The notes under the pieces were generated by a model. That model searched no databases. It was given only the letters and a program-made list of their open reading frames with translations, and was not told the DNA's origin. 64,000 nucleotides of DNA, taken from Protea cynaroides. Its lineage: Eukaryota; Streptophyta; Magnoliopsida; Proteales; Proteaceae. The stretch lies in the NCBI GenBank assembly GCA_028583415.1, contig CM053266.1, forward strand, positions 97,082,377 to 97,146,376. Reading direction: 5' to 3'. Shown here piece after piece: positions 1 to 10,989 of this stretch (positions within the stretch are counted from its first letter, which is position 1; each line of letters begins with the position of its first letter). The position numbers and the translations under genes are program-made.

Positions 1-130
1 GAATTGCTTTGGGTCCAGTTATTGATAATCAATCATGGTGTTATAAGCAGTGCTCGAGTCTACACCATGAAGCGGGGAGAAAGGTGGTAGCTGCATACTA
101 GCCCCACTAGGATGCTTAGGTGGTGACATG

Positions 131-2559
131 TTGCTTAGCCATGGGTGCAAATCTAAAAAAGTACCAATAAATCACCCAAGTGTAGTGTCAACTTACCCCA
201 ACAACGTAAGGGAAATGAAATCATATGCTAAACAATTGCTACAAAATGGCTAAGAGCTAAAGTGAAAATCTCTACAGAGCATATGCATAAATTTAAGTGG
301 TGTGGAAATCCTTGAGCACATACTAACTATGGGGTAGGGTGCCAAAAGTTAGTATGCAAAATTTCAATTGGGGTGCCCCAAATTTATAAGAACAAGCCCT
401 ATATAAGATGGTAAAATAATCTACTAAACCCTAATCTAAACAAGCGTTTATTCTGTCAACCAAAAGACCTGTTGGTAGTTTGTACTTTTAGTTAATGCCA
501 TTTAACCTGTTCTCAGACTGTCAGAGTTTTAACAGTTTTAGAAGGTTTTTTGGAAGTAGTGACGGATGCTCGGTCATCCAGTTAATCATCCGGTCAATTA
601 ACCCTTACTGAACCAGATGATCAAGATTGGGTAACGGTCTATCGGTTACGTCCATGGTTCAGGTTATTTGGGCGGCAAAACCCTAAATTTTTAATTCTTA
701 GTCTAACTAGTAGAATGCAATCGACAGCGACGGTTAAGTTACATGTTTACTAGTACTGTGGGAATTTCTTTTTATAAAAGGGCTCAAGGGCCCTCATTTG
801 GTCCCCACTGCAACTGTCAGTGGAGAAACACCAGAGACTAAGAGTTCAGCATCCCTCCCAGTGCTTCCTTGATCGATTCCTTAGCAACCTTCAACATTTC
901 TCCCCTTATTCTACTGTATAGGTATTTTTCTCCTCCTTCTCCATTTTTCATTCCTTGCACTACATGCATTTGCATTTTCTTGGGGTTTTCATACCTTTCC
1001 ACCGAAATAGAGGCACCCATGTACCAATTTCCACTAACCGAGTAGGGGTTTCTACATGCCCCACTCCAATGGACTACCCAAAGGTCTCGGGAAAACCTAT
1101 TGGAACCCAACCACAGCATTAGTGCACCACTGTCACTGACCCTGCATTCCTAGGCATCACAACATGGTTAGCAGCCTTATGTAGGTAGGCACAGCAGCAT
1201 TGTCATCTGCAAACCAAGGGACATTAGTGCCCGCATATGGTTATGCCGAAAAGGGACAGCCACACTTACTTAGCCACCTGTAGTTCGCAGCATGTGAAAC
1301 AATGGCCAACAAGGCTGGCCAACACATTGGCTTTGCTATGCTCAAGCACTAACCGAATCCCCTATTACTACCCATCCCATGGGCCAGTATTGTGGCATGA
1401 ATTTAACCCTCCCAAAGAGCAGTGTAAGCCCTTTTTGTGCATCCATGATCACTGCAGGTATATATCATGCCTTGTACTTTGGTGCTTCGATCTACATCGA
1501 ACTGGTGCATATTCAGCCACCATTGGCTGCTCCCATACCTTAGCCTTGGGTATATTCATGGACTTGTATCGTTGCATTTGTTATTGTCCATATGGTACTT
1601 TGATGCACATGATTTAATTGATCCCAATGGTCTAGGCTACTCAAACCTTCTACACTCTCAGCCCTCATACTACATTGCATCACCTTTTGTTTTACTTTAG
1701 TGAGCAGTTAGTAAACTTAGGTTCACACCCATGTTAAGGCATCGCACTAATGCATCACTTCATTAGTCAATCCATGCATAGCCAGAACTGAAGAAAATAA
1801 AAATCAGGTTATTATCTTTACCTATTCTAGCCATGCGCATTGTGCACCTTGCATCTGTAACACTTGACCCAGTATACTGCATACTTACCCTTACTACTGG
1901 CTACTTTAGACCTACAATGGATTGGCCATTTATAGGGAAAGAAGGCTAGCCACTGATGGCAACCCCACACACATGGAATAAATAGGTCTAAACCTTGTTG
2001 GAACGGCACCAATTAATGGGTCAAAGCAATCACTAAGTTTGGCCTACCACCCTAGTTACCATATGATTCACTGTAAGGCTGAGCTTCCCTCAACTTATGT
2101 TGGACTGCCCTATTGGATTGGGCACCAATCCAGCCATTACTACTCTTCTTACACTATCAGGTCATGCCAAAATCCCACAACATTATGCTGCCCAAGGTAG
2201 CATACCACTATACCTAGATAATTACCACATTCACATGGTATGACACTAGTTAATCACCCCAGACATTACAATCTGCAGTCCACCCTATTGCATTCTCGTA
2301 GCATGTCAAGAATCACCCCAACATCTATTTTTTATGTAGCAAATAGGGGTAATAACAAGTAGATAGGTTTAACTAGTCATCCATAGCTTCCTCTAATTTG
2401 GGGTTTACAGTTACCCGCAATTTATAGGGCAAACCGTAGTCACTAAAACCATGCAATGCACTTATGCATCCCTTGCATCCATTTTAAAGCATCTTAGCGA
2501 TTTCATGCCTACTTATATGTGCATCTAACTCTTCAATTCTGCTTCTCTTTTTAGACATC
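131..2559 (+). other. Leader of element F: putative promoter, first exon and long intron of the antisense gene
   Basis: No convincing protein is encoded here on either strand. Short open frames (for example 838-1119 minus, 1237-1617 plus) have no recognisable motif. By position this corresponds to the stretch between gag and the antisense gene in B and D. A TATA-like box sits at 773-780. A possible donor (TAG/GTATTT) occurs near 920. A pyrimidine-rich stretch ending in TTTTTAG lies directly before the antisense gene's ATG. A 5' UTR intron of about 1.6 kb is therefore possible, but unproven. Confidence 0.3.
773..780 (+). promoter_or_regulatory. TATA-like box for the antisense gene of element F
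   Basis: TATAAAAG lies on the plus strand, followed about 30 bases later by a C/A-rich likely start region. It points towards the antisense gene at 2560. It is the only strong TATA-like match seen in this leader. Assignment is by position only. Confidence 0.35.
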
Positions 2560-4290
2560 ATGCCTTCTAAGAGAGAAGCTAAGCCAACAGCCCAAGGCTA
2601 TGACACTGATTGATTCATTTCCTATCATGCCAGCAGATGCTGGGACAGATTTGGCTAGAGCCTAGTGATGCTAGCCGCAGCGTATACTTTGAGGAGTTGG
2701 CCAGATTTGGCCTTCATGACGTATTCGATTACTTCGACTGGACAGAAGCCATGTGTATCCAGGATGACACCAATCCAAACCTAGTGCCTTACTTCTTTTG
2801 CAACATTAGCTAGCAAGTAGACAAAGCGACTTGCGAGTTAATAGTGATATTATCTTGACAGTAGCTGCTTTGGCAACCATATTGGATGTCTCACCAAAGG
2901 GGGAGAAGATTTTTTAAGGCTCCCAGGGAGTCTCTAGGCATGACAGAGGAGAGCTACATGCAGATGAGACATGCACTCACTCGTCCTGAGATGATAGGGT
3001 CTGTTCATGAGGAAAGGGAATTGTCCTTCAAGCCTACTCTTCGACTTCTTAGAAAGATTATACAGCACAACGTCATCCCTAGATCTGGTCACAGGGAGGA
3101 GCTGAACCAGTTTTATCTATTCTTGAAGGACCGATTGGTGCAGAAGAGACCCGTGTGCCTCCCATACCTTATTCTGCACACCATTCTACACTCCTTCTGA
3201 CATTTGCCCTATAAATGCCACTTACCCTATGGACATCTCCTGACTCATGTCTTTGTGCACTTTAGAGTGAGCTTGGTGGGACGGGTCACTGAGAATGGGA
3301 AGGATTTATCCGTGCTCAATTGAGAAACCATCGCTCGGATGTATCTTGGTGGCCTAGTCGTGGAGGATCCCATCCTTAAGGTACTCTCCAGACCACCTAG
3401 AGCAGTATAGCCCTCTAGGAGAGCATTAGTAGTAGCACCAGCCAGGGCAGCAGCAGCAGCTATTGGAGTGGGTACTGGGACTGGTGAGGGTACCAGTCGT
3501 GGTGTCAAGAGAGTAACCACAGCACAACAGTCATCATCTAGTGATGAGGAGGAGTATGATGATGATGATGACAATATCGAGGAGGGCGAGGGAGATAATT
3601 ATGGCAGCGATGGTGATGACCACATAGAGGTGGACATAACTACCCCTACAAGAGATGCACCTCCAGCTATAGTACCAGAGTGGCATTTATAGCCATGCGT
3701 AGCAAAGAGGTACCACCAACTGTTGGTACTTCGAGGCCCCTACAGCTACACCATCCCTACTGTCGACTTGAGCCAGGTGCTAGAGGTACTTTGGCTCATG
3801 CATCAGTAGCTGGACACTATCTTAGAGGCCCAGACTTAACTGGAGGGATGGAAGGAGCTCTGTTTGGGAGAGGTAGAGACTTGATTGGGCACCATTGAGA
3901 TGGATTTAAGGGATGTTAGGACTAGGTTAGGCTAGGTGGAGACTCAGACTAGCATTGCAAACATGCACGTAGGCTATATCCATGATGCGATGGTTACTAC
4001 CGGCTACTTGCATCACTATGTATGGTGTAGGCCTATAGTGACACCAGCTTCTTCGAGTGTCCCACCACCAGCACCTCAGTAGGATGTCTCTCCAACACCT
4101 ACAGTTCCCATCATTATACAGCCATCCCCTCTACACGATGCACCGATAACACCTACAACTCAGAGTGATTCTCTGTCATTACTCCTTGATTACGTGCCTT
4201 CTTCTTCAGCACTTGCTATTGGACTCCAGCTCCTATCTCACCGAGTGGTCCTTAGTAGACAGAGACCTTATCCAGCTTTCTTTTAATATC
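2560..4290 (+). pseudogene. Antisense accessory gene (F copy), plant transposon-protein-domain-like, degraded
   Basis: The start codon at 2560 follows an acceptor-like TTTTTAG. The frame stops after 17 codons but matches to the B and D antisense proteins continue in shifted frames. At 2610-2813 there is a segment ending PNLVPYFFCNIS, comparable to the B segment ending in LVKQFYCNLQ. At 2886-3200 the core motif KIIQHNVIPRSGHREELNQ is followed by a hydrophobic stretch. At 3468-3692 there is an acidic tail (SSSDEEEYDDDDDN). The N-x-I-P-x-SGH core with following hydrophobic helices resembles the 'putative plant transposon protein' domain (Transposase_32-like). Function unknown. The copy is dead: several frameshifts and stops. 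Confidence 0.55.
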
Positions 4291-4309
4291 TCATGTACAT
4301 AGGGAAATT

Positions 4310-4333
4310 GTCCTGATTGTGGACTATACCCTA
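4310..4333 (+). other. Hairpin with constant loop, copy 1 of F
   Basis: Arms TAGGG (4310-4314) and CCCTA (4329-4333) enclose an inner GTCC/GGAC pair and the loop CTGATTGTG. The loop is shared with the hairpins at 4440, 24977 and 42313 while the outer arms differ. It lies just after the antisense reading frame. Confidence 0.5.
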
Positions 4334-4439
4334 CATTTGATTTATGTGCATCATGTGTACTTCATCTTATGCATGTACATTTTCCTTCTTATTTTGACAG
4401 TACTTGTATTTACCTTTCATTTAATTAGGAGTTGTCTCT

Positions 4440-4473
4440 TGAGATAACGGTCTGGATTGTGAACCGTATCTCG
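4440..4473 (+). other. Hairpin with constant loop, copy 2 of F
   Basis: Arms GAGAT (4441-4445) and ATCTC (4468-4472), then inner arms ACGGT and ACCGT, enclose a loop CTGGATTGTGA. The stem is perfect except for one bulged A. It lies about 235 bases from the PBS in the minus-strand (genomic RNA) direction, a distance also kept in B and D. Confidence 0.6.
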
Positions 4474-4705
4474 ACTTTTGTATTTAAATCAGATACGCAT
4501 AAATATACATGTCTTTGTTTGTTCTTAGTTCATATTATGTGTTATGCTCTTTCTTCAGTTATTGTAATTAAATGTCACCTAACCTACTGTTCTCCTTACT
4601 TACCACTTGTTAGTTCATAAAATCTTTTAATTAGCATTGGCATCTGTTCCAACACATGGAAACACATATGCAGGGGAAGCCTATAGGTAGAGTTAGAGTG
4701 GTTCT

Positions 4706-4717
4706 GCTCTGATACTA
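4706..4717 (-). other. Primer-binding site of element F (initiator tRNA-Met type)
   Basis: On the minus strand it reads TAGTATCAGAGC, one mismatch from the TGGTATCAGAGC complementary to the 3' end of plant initiator tRNA-Met. It sits a few bases inside the LTR edge, as expected. Confidence 0.7.
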
Positions 4718-4721
4718 GTGT

Positions 4722-5886
4722 TGTCACAACGCCTTCTAGGTAATCGGGCATGATATCCGAGTCATTCAAGAGAACCTAAATCTTCCAGTGACTAATAACC
4801 AAAATGATCTACCAGTAAACCCCATAGTCTACACACATAATATCCACCATAATCAAAAATAGATAATAATAATAATTTGCAACAGAATATCAGAGTTGCA
4901 GCAACAAGATGCCAACTAATGATAGTTTAATATCATAAATCTATTATTCAATTCTTTCATAATATCTTTAATATTACATACATCCCATTCTAATGACTAT
5001 AATAAATCCAAATAAATATGTTCCTGTGGATAGACCAAACCATCATCTATCCACAGATAGAAAAATTAACAGAATCAAGGAGCTGACTCAGGTCCTGCAA
5101 ATAATCCCTACAGGTACAGCCCTTGATATGGTCTCTCAGAGGAACCCCACCAAGAGAAATGCCATCATCATCAACAGGATCCATAGTTGCATCAGCAGTA
5201 AAGGTACATACAGTTAAAGTTAAAAGAGATTCAATATCGAGGGGTGAGCTGACATCCCAGCTCAGCAAGAAGTTAGGTATCCAATGCAATCATATGCAAT
5301 AATTTATGAATGTAGTATAAAAACTAATAAACAATCAATTGTGAGTGTCATACAAGTGTGTATGCAAATCATGGCAGGCCTATACCCTAGCAAGGATTTT
5401 TCCCCACACCCCACTGCTTGAGCTGTGCCCCATACCCCACCTCCTGAACATATACTAATACCCCACCACCTAAGTATGTACTCGTACCCCACTGCTTGAG
5501 TACCCCGTACCCCACCACCTGAGTTAAGTTTCCTTCACTAAAGTACAAGTCATTTGGCTAAGTTGATGCATAATGCACGAGCATGTTATTAATAGAGTTA
5601 CTCCTTAGCAGAGATCCCCGTTCCACTCCCATGGACTGATTGTGTCCCCATTAAGGTGTAACCAAACATATGGCCATGTATTGTGCCCCCACACGATACA
5701 TGATCATATACCCAACACACAAATACATCCATATCCAATCAATCAATCACACAACATGGCATGTGCATGTAGTAAATAAAATTATACTTTAGTAAGAATC
5801 CCTGTTCCACTCCCATGGAGTAACCGTATCCCCACTAGAGCATAGAGTGCCAACATGGCACATGTATCATAGTCCCATACTCTACA
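4722..5886 (-). repeat. 5' LTR of element F (partial, interrupted by element A)
   Basis: It begins TGTCACAACGCC next to the PBS. The other end is missing because element A is inserted at 5887. It holds degenerate short repeats of a 'TACCCCACCACCTGAG' type around 5405-5523, and two similar stretches about 180 bases apart (near 5628 and 5808) centred on TCCACTCCCATGGA. No gene is seen in it. Confidence 0.55.
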
Positions 5887-7701
5887 TGTCACACCTTAAT
5901 TTTGGACTAACTAGTGGTGTAATGAACCGTCACAAGAACAAACGGTTTAAACCAGGATATCGTATAGGCCGTGCCAACCATGTTAAACCAAAACACATTC
6001 TACAGTAATAATCAGAGATAATAAAGTAAATAGCGGAGGTCTTATTAATAATGAAATGAGGTCTATATGATAAATAATTAAATAATCCAGTTATCTCCAA
6101 GTAACCAAAACATGATTAATACATATTACAAGTATCAAAATATAAAAATTTAAACACTAAGCGTAACCGAAGTTGAAATACTCGCTTGACAAGTCATATT
6201 CGTCCTCCACAGCTTGCACATCCATAGCCGTCATTTGTCCATACGGCGGCGCATTTATGTAGTCTTCAACGGTAATACCAGCAACATCAAAAACTAAAAG
6301 GAATTTCATGCGCGAGGGTCAACTCTCCTACATGAGCTCAGTGAGTGAATAAAACAATGCAACAAACATATGCATGCATTCAATTCATATCTTTGGCCTA
6401 GTTTTAAGTTTGCAATGTGCTATAGAAAGGATTGACAGCCACCGCACCTCTATACACGAGTGTGTGAATCCACCCAATGGATCAAACACCATTGCCATCC
6501 CACATGCATCCACCATGGAATAGAGATAGAACTAAAGTATTCGGATCACACATTGCCAACACTTCCCCTGATACCTTACCCATAGCAAGACGTAAGCCCC
6601 TATTGGCAAGGACTTGTAAACTAGGCTCACAATTAACCAATCCTAATCCCATATAAATGTATCCAAGGCCTCACCCCAGCATCTCTCAATACATCCATAG
6701 AGATAGAGCTAAGGCCCCCAAACAGAGTTAAAGACCATACGATCCGAGACCACCTCTCTTGATACCCTACTACGTAATAGTTTTGCTAAGGTAATGGCGA
6801 TACGACGATGCCAACGGGCAAGACTTGAGTAAAGATAGAACTAGAGTCTGGTGACCAGGCCACAGACCATAGTGCCACGTTCATGCTCCACTCGCATCCA
6901 ATATACTAACCACACATACAATCACATGCCTATTCCTAGCATCATCACCATCATATTATAAATAGACAGAAATAAATATGCATGAGTAGAATTAACAGTA
7001 ATATTGGATGACATGTAAGATGTACATTACAAGCATACAAGCGTAGAAGCATTCATTGCGTTTGAGAAATAAAATAAAATAGTTTGTTATTATCCAAATA
7101 GTTTAGGTCTTGTTCCCTCACATTTTATTGATGTTTGTTCCTCTCCCAAGCTTTGGAAGTCACTTTGAATCTATTGGGAAGCTAAACAATGAATGTATTT
7201 AAGTTAAGGTTTGATTATCCCAAGTTACAGTAGTCAAAAGCCTTGTTTCATCTCAAAATATACTTGCTATTATCGTATGGTTGATCCCTGTGGTTGACCC
7301 TATGGCCTCAATATATGCGACCATACGACATATGGTCGATCCTATGGTTGCACTACATGCGACCATACGTGTGACCACACAATTTCTGAGAACTTCTCGA
7401 ATAGCTGTGGTCGACTCACTGGTCAACCTATGGTTGACCACACAGTGTGTAGTCTCAACCTAGTTGACCATACCCCTCAAAAATGCGACCATATGTCCAA
7501 AATTTACTGATTTTTAGTTTTTGACTGGTTGCTTCCACACAAACTTAAATAGTCTGCCACACCAACTAAATTTATCTTTTTGGTCACCTCATCTTGTGAT
7601 TTCTTCATACCATTGGATCACTTGAGCCAATTATGATGGGAAGACCGGTCACGACATGAGAACATAAGGTTAAACCAGATTCGTGGTATGTGGGTCTTAC
7701 A
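5887..7701 (-). repeat. 3' LTR of element A
   Basis: Termini are TGTCACACC at 5887 and GGGTCTTACA at 7701 (plus-strand reading), the same ends as the B and D LTRs, but the body is shorter (1815 bp) and clearly diverged. It contains GGTCG/CGACC-type repeated motifs at 7290-7500, a CTATTTAAG TATA-like box near 7540 on the minus strand, and the small conserved reading frame at 6157-6293. Confidence 0.8.
6157..6293 (-). CDS. Conserved small LTR reading frame, A copy (exon-like)
   Basis: Directly after an acceptor-like CTTTTAG the minus strand stays open for about 45 codons to a TAG at 6157-6159. It contains DVAGITVEDYINAPPYG, aligning with AG..EDY.NAP.Y in the B, D and E LTRs. From the INAP motif to the stop both A and B have exactly 29 residues, although many differ. 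The three Cys of the B tail are Ser, Tyr and Phe here. Upstream of the acceptor the frame is not conserved with the other copies. Function unknown. It could be an exon of a spliced leader ORF, or a chance frame; conservation of phase and stop favours coding. Confidence 0.4.
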
Positions 7702-7803
7702 ACTCCACCACCCTTAACAGAAATTTCATCCTCAAATTTTTACGTACGGATCTTACAATTACCCCACCCTCGAAAGAAATTTCATCCTTGAAATTTAGAT
7801 GTA
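7692..7803 (-). repeat. Duplicated LTR/PPT junction in element A
   Basis: Two adjacent similar units, 7692-7745 and 7746-7803, each read 'TCTTACAA..', a CCACCC-rich block, 'GAAATTTCATCCT..' and an AT-rich end. Each looks like the end of an LTR followed by a PPT (on the minus strand). The junction has therefore been tandemly duplicated after or during integration. Confidence 0.5.
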
Positions 7804-9084
7804 CCTTCTGATTTGAATAGGTGGGAATACTATTTCTATATTACATTTTCCTCTTCCCATGCAACCTCTTCTACGTCTTGGCTTTGCCAGGTTACTTTCA
7901 CATAATAAATATCCCTGCTCCGGAGATGTTGTACCTTCCATTTGATGATTTAGGTTGGTACCACTTCAAAAGTTAAGTCTTCTATCTAATCCGATGGATC
8001 CACGGTCAATACTTTTGATGGATCTCTAATCTACTTCTTCAATAGAGACGCGAAATACGTCTTGCATACTAGAAATAGATGGCGTTAACACTAGTTGATA
8101 TGCAATATTTCTACGTTTTCCTAAAATTTTATAAGGTCCAAAACATATATAGGATACAAATTTTTCTTCTTGTTAAATCGTTTCAAGCCACGCATAAGTG
8201 ATACCTTCAAGAACACTTTGTCACATCCGGCAAACTCGTGGTGTTGGCGTCTCTTTTGACAATCCTGAGCTGTCATGACCCTTTTTCTTTGATCTTGTCT
8301 ATTACTCGATAGGTTTCTTCAATAAACTCAGGTCTTATAATTCCTCATTCTCCAACTTCATTTCAAAACAAAGGAGTTCAATATTTCTATTGTACCATGC
8401 TCCATAGGTGACATCTATATGGTAGCTTGGTAGCAAAATCAATTAGTGGTAACTTTTCAACTCAAGCTCCTTTAAAATAATTTCACAGGCTAGGAGAATA
8501 CCTCTTAGGATCTGTATAGTCCTCTCTGACTGTCCGTTGGTTTAAAGGTGAAATGTGATACTAAACTTTACTTTGTTCCCATCGCTTTCTGTAGTCCCAC
8601 TCAAAACATTGAGGTAAAGCGTGAGCCTCTATCTGTACTATGCTCTCAGGAATAACATTTAATCTAGCAATATTATCTTTATATAGCTTAGCTAGTTGTT
8701 CCAAAGCACACCGAGGTCATATAGCAATGAAACAAACAGTCTTTATAAGGCGATCAACAATCACCCAAACTGCATTAACCTGTCTGGGAGTCAGTGGTAA
8801 ACCAGTGACATAGTCCATTGTAATGCAGTTCCACTTCCAAACTAGCTCCGATAATGGTTATAGTAAGCCTATTGGTCTTTGTCTTTCAGCCTTTACTTGT
8901 TGGCAGTTTCGACCCTAAAACACTTACTAAACCAAATCTATTTTCATTCCTCTCCACCAGTACAATCTCTTAAAGTCTAGATACCTTTTAGTGCTTCCAA
9001 GATGTACTGAATATGGGATGGAATGAGCTTTAAGCATTATTTTGTATCTAATATCCTAGTTTTTCACTTTCAGGTATGCACAAT
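7804..9084 (-). pseudogene. Element A pol remnant (chromodomain, integrase)
   Basis: No long frame survives, but the nucleotide order parallels B 18150-19480: the chromodomain end (about 7800-7970), integrase C-terminal region, the integrase core with its 'DRLTK'-coding region near 8750-8820, and the start of the zinc-finger region near 9000-9084. Many indels. Interrupted at 9084 by T1. Confidence 0.6.
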
Positions 9085-9889
9085 TGTAAGGACAAAAGGT
9101 CTCTTCCACCCATCTCTGATGGATGATAAATGATCTGTGGAGTCGCCACCTAGATTAAGCTCTAAGATCTATAAAAATGTAGTATCATCATAAGAAAAGA
9201 CATCTATTGACTCATTTGACCAAATATATTGGCTTTGATCTATCAGAGAATGGGTAAGCATTCAAGGAATATTTTGGAAAGGTGTTAGGCACCCAAAACT
9301 GTCCGATCCGAAAATTGGCCTCCTATGTAATTCTATTTTCCTTAGACTCTATGGTTCGGACTATTCATGGGCAATAGATTATGACTAGGGCTCATGGGGG
9401 ATCCTATGCCAAGTTGCTAAGTTCTTCTAACCTAGCTATAGCTAAACATATTTGGAAAATAAATAAACAAGTAAAATAATATACAATGAAGCAAACCAAT
9501 ATAGTTTGGTGATTGACTGAATCTGAGACATCCAAGACATCTCAAATTGCCTACGTATTTCAATCCTAGAAATCAAGTTCATAATGTAGTTTATACGGAA
9601 TGTGATTAAGGTTTATAGATGAGATTTATGATTAAGCTTTCTTAGATTCAATTGTTCAAGTTGAAGTTTATGCTTAATGATGATTGAGATTGAATCTAGA
9701 GATAGCCTATGTGGATTGAAGTGAATATGAAAAATGAATGAATATGGTATGATATGGATATGATATGGAGGACCTAAAGATGCTAAATGTGATACCATAC
9801 TTGGAGAGGTCCTCCAAGTTGCCAACATATTTTAGTGGTCCTGAAAATCAGGTACAACGTAGTTCGTTGTGATGGGTTATTTTGATGGA

Positions 9890-10495
9890 TATCCTTAAAC
9901 CACTCAGGTGTACTCTATCTTGGTTTAGGAAGGTTAAAATGGATAATATTCTAAGACCACTCAGGTATACTCTACCATGATCTAAGAATACTAAAAGGTA
10001 TGTCTAAGACCACCCAGGTATACTCTACCTTGGTCTAAAAAAACAAAAGGGATGGCTAAAACTGCTCAAGTGTACTCGGTTTAGGAAGCCTATGATTTTC
10101 TAACCTTAGACCACTCATGTGTACTCTACCTTGGTCTAAGGAAGACTAAAATTTATTATCCTAAAATCACTCAGGTGTACTCTACCTTGGTCTAGGAATA
10201 CTAAAATTTACTGGCCTAAAACTACTCAAGTGTACTCTACCTTGGTCTAAGGATGCCTATAGAATTTATTATCCTAAAACCACAGGTATACTCTACCTTG
10301 GTCTAGGGATACTAAAATTTATAACCTAAAACCAATCAGGTATATTCTACCTTCGTCTAAGGAAGCCTAAAATTTATTATCCTAAAACCACTCAAGTGTA
10401 CTCTACCTTGGTGTAGGGATACTAAAATTTGCTGACCTAAAACCACTCAGCTGTCCTCTACCTTGGTCTAGGAAGGCTAGAATTTATTAATCGAT
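9890..10495 (-). repeat. Tandem minisatellite, about 56-bp unit, about 11 copies
   Basis: Units carry ACCACTCAGGTGTACTCTAC followed by CTTGGTCTAGG and an AAAATTTATT-type spacer, repeated from about 9898 to 10490 at roughly 45-58 base spacing. It lies inside the T1 LTR. The C LTR has a different minisatellite at the comparable position (51541-51800). Confidence 0.85.
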
Positions 10496-10989
10496 AGAGA
10501 TTGAAATGTGGAACCGTGTTTGGGTGTCTCACCAAACAACCTATGTATCTTAGGGTTATGTCCTAAGAATCAGGATCCAAATAGTTCAGATGATGGATTC
10601 AATTCATTCATGTTTTTCTTTCAATATCAAAGTGTGGAACCTAAATGCTCTATGGTTGGATTCACTTCACACCTATCTAGTTCTTTGTATCTTAGAGGAG
10701 ATAAACTAAGGGGTAGGGATGGTCCTAAGCTACCCTTGACCTAAAACCCTAATTTAACTTGTATTGGGCTAGGCTTTCTGATTCTTGATTAAGAATTATC
10801 ATTTTTTCATTTTTACCCTTCCCGTGAATGTGAGTGCCTACATGCATGTCCCCACACCTAATATGTCTTCTAGGTGTACAAATATGACAGTTCGACTAGG
10901 GTGTTGTAGAAATTAAATTATTGCCAACAAATAAATATCATTCAAGTATGGCAATTAACTATAATATCATCTCAAGTATAGCAATAAAG

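Larger units (their letters stand above)
1..5886 (-). mobile_element. Element F: partial, old Tekay-like LTR retrotransposon (leader, antisense gene, start of 5' LTR)
   Basis: The layout matches elements B and D read on the minus strand: a 5' LTR (from 4722 upward), a tRNA-Met-type PBS (4706-4717), a leader containing a long plus-strand accessory gene (2560-4290), then the place where gag should begin (below about 130). The rest of the element lies left of the window. The far part of the LTR is cut by element A at 5887. Sequence similarity to B and D is low at the DNA level and is visible mainly in the antisense protein, the hairpin and the PBS, so F is a separate subfamily and the oldest layer here. 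Lineage assignment is inference. Confidence 0.6.
5887..9084 (-). mobile_element. Element A: partial Tekay-like retrotransposon (3' LTR plus 3' part of pol)
   Basis: Minus-strand element. The 3' LTR (5887-7701) is followed by decayed chromodomain, integrase C-terminal and integrase core sequence that matches the corresponding parts of B and D in order. Homology stops at 9084, where the Tat-type LTR of T1 begins (TG at 9085). The remainder must lie beyond T1, outside the window. The five bases before the LTR, CTACA (5882-5886), are the presumed TSD, but the partner copy is out of view. Confidence 0.75.

Noticed and set aside
19..129. Minus-strand 36-codon frame beginning MSPPKHPSGASM, at the place where gag of element F should start
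   Set aside because: Position fits, but it is short, ends in a stop and shows no residue match to B or D gag, so it is not listed as a gene.
838..1119. 93-codon minus-strand frame
   Set aside because: No recognisable motif; it lies in the putative first exon/intron region of the F antisense gene and has no counterpart in B or D.
1237..1617. 126-codon plus-strand frame
   Set aside because: Composition looks like chance reading of non-coding DNA; no counterpart in related elements.
3245..3574. 109-codon minus-strand Ser/Ala/Pro-rich frame
   Set aside because: Shadow of the acidic Ser/Asp tail of the antisense gene on the plus strand.
9613..9828. 71-codon minus-strand frame in the T1 LTR
   Set aside because: No motif, LTR non-coding region, no counterpart in the C LTR.
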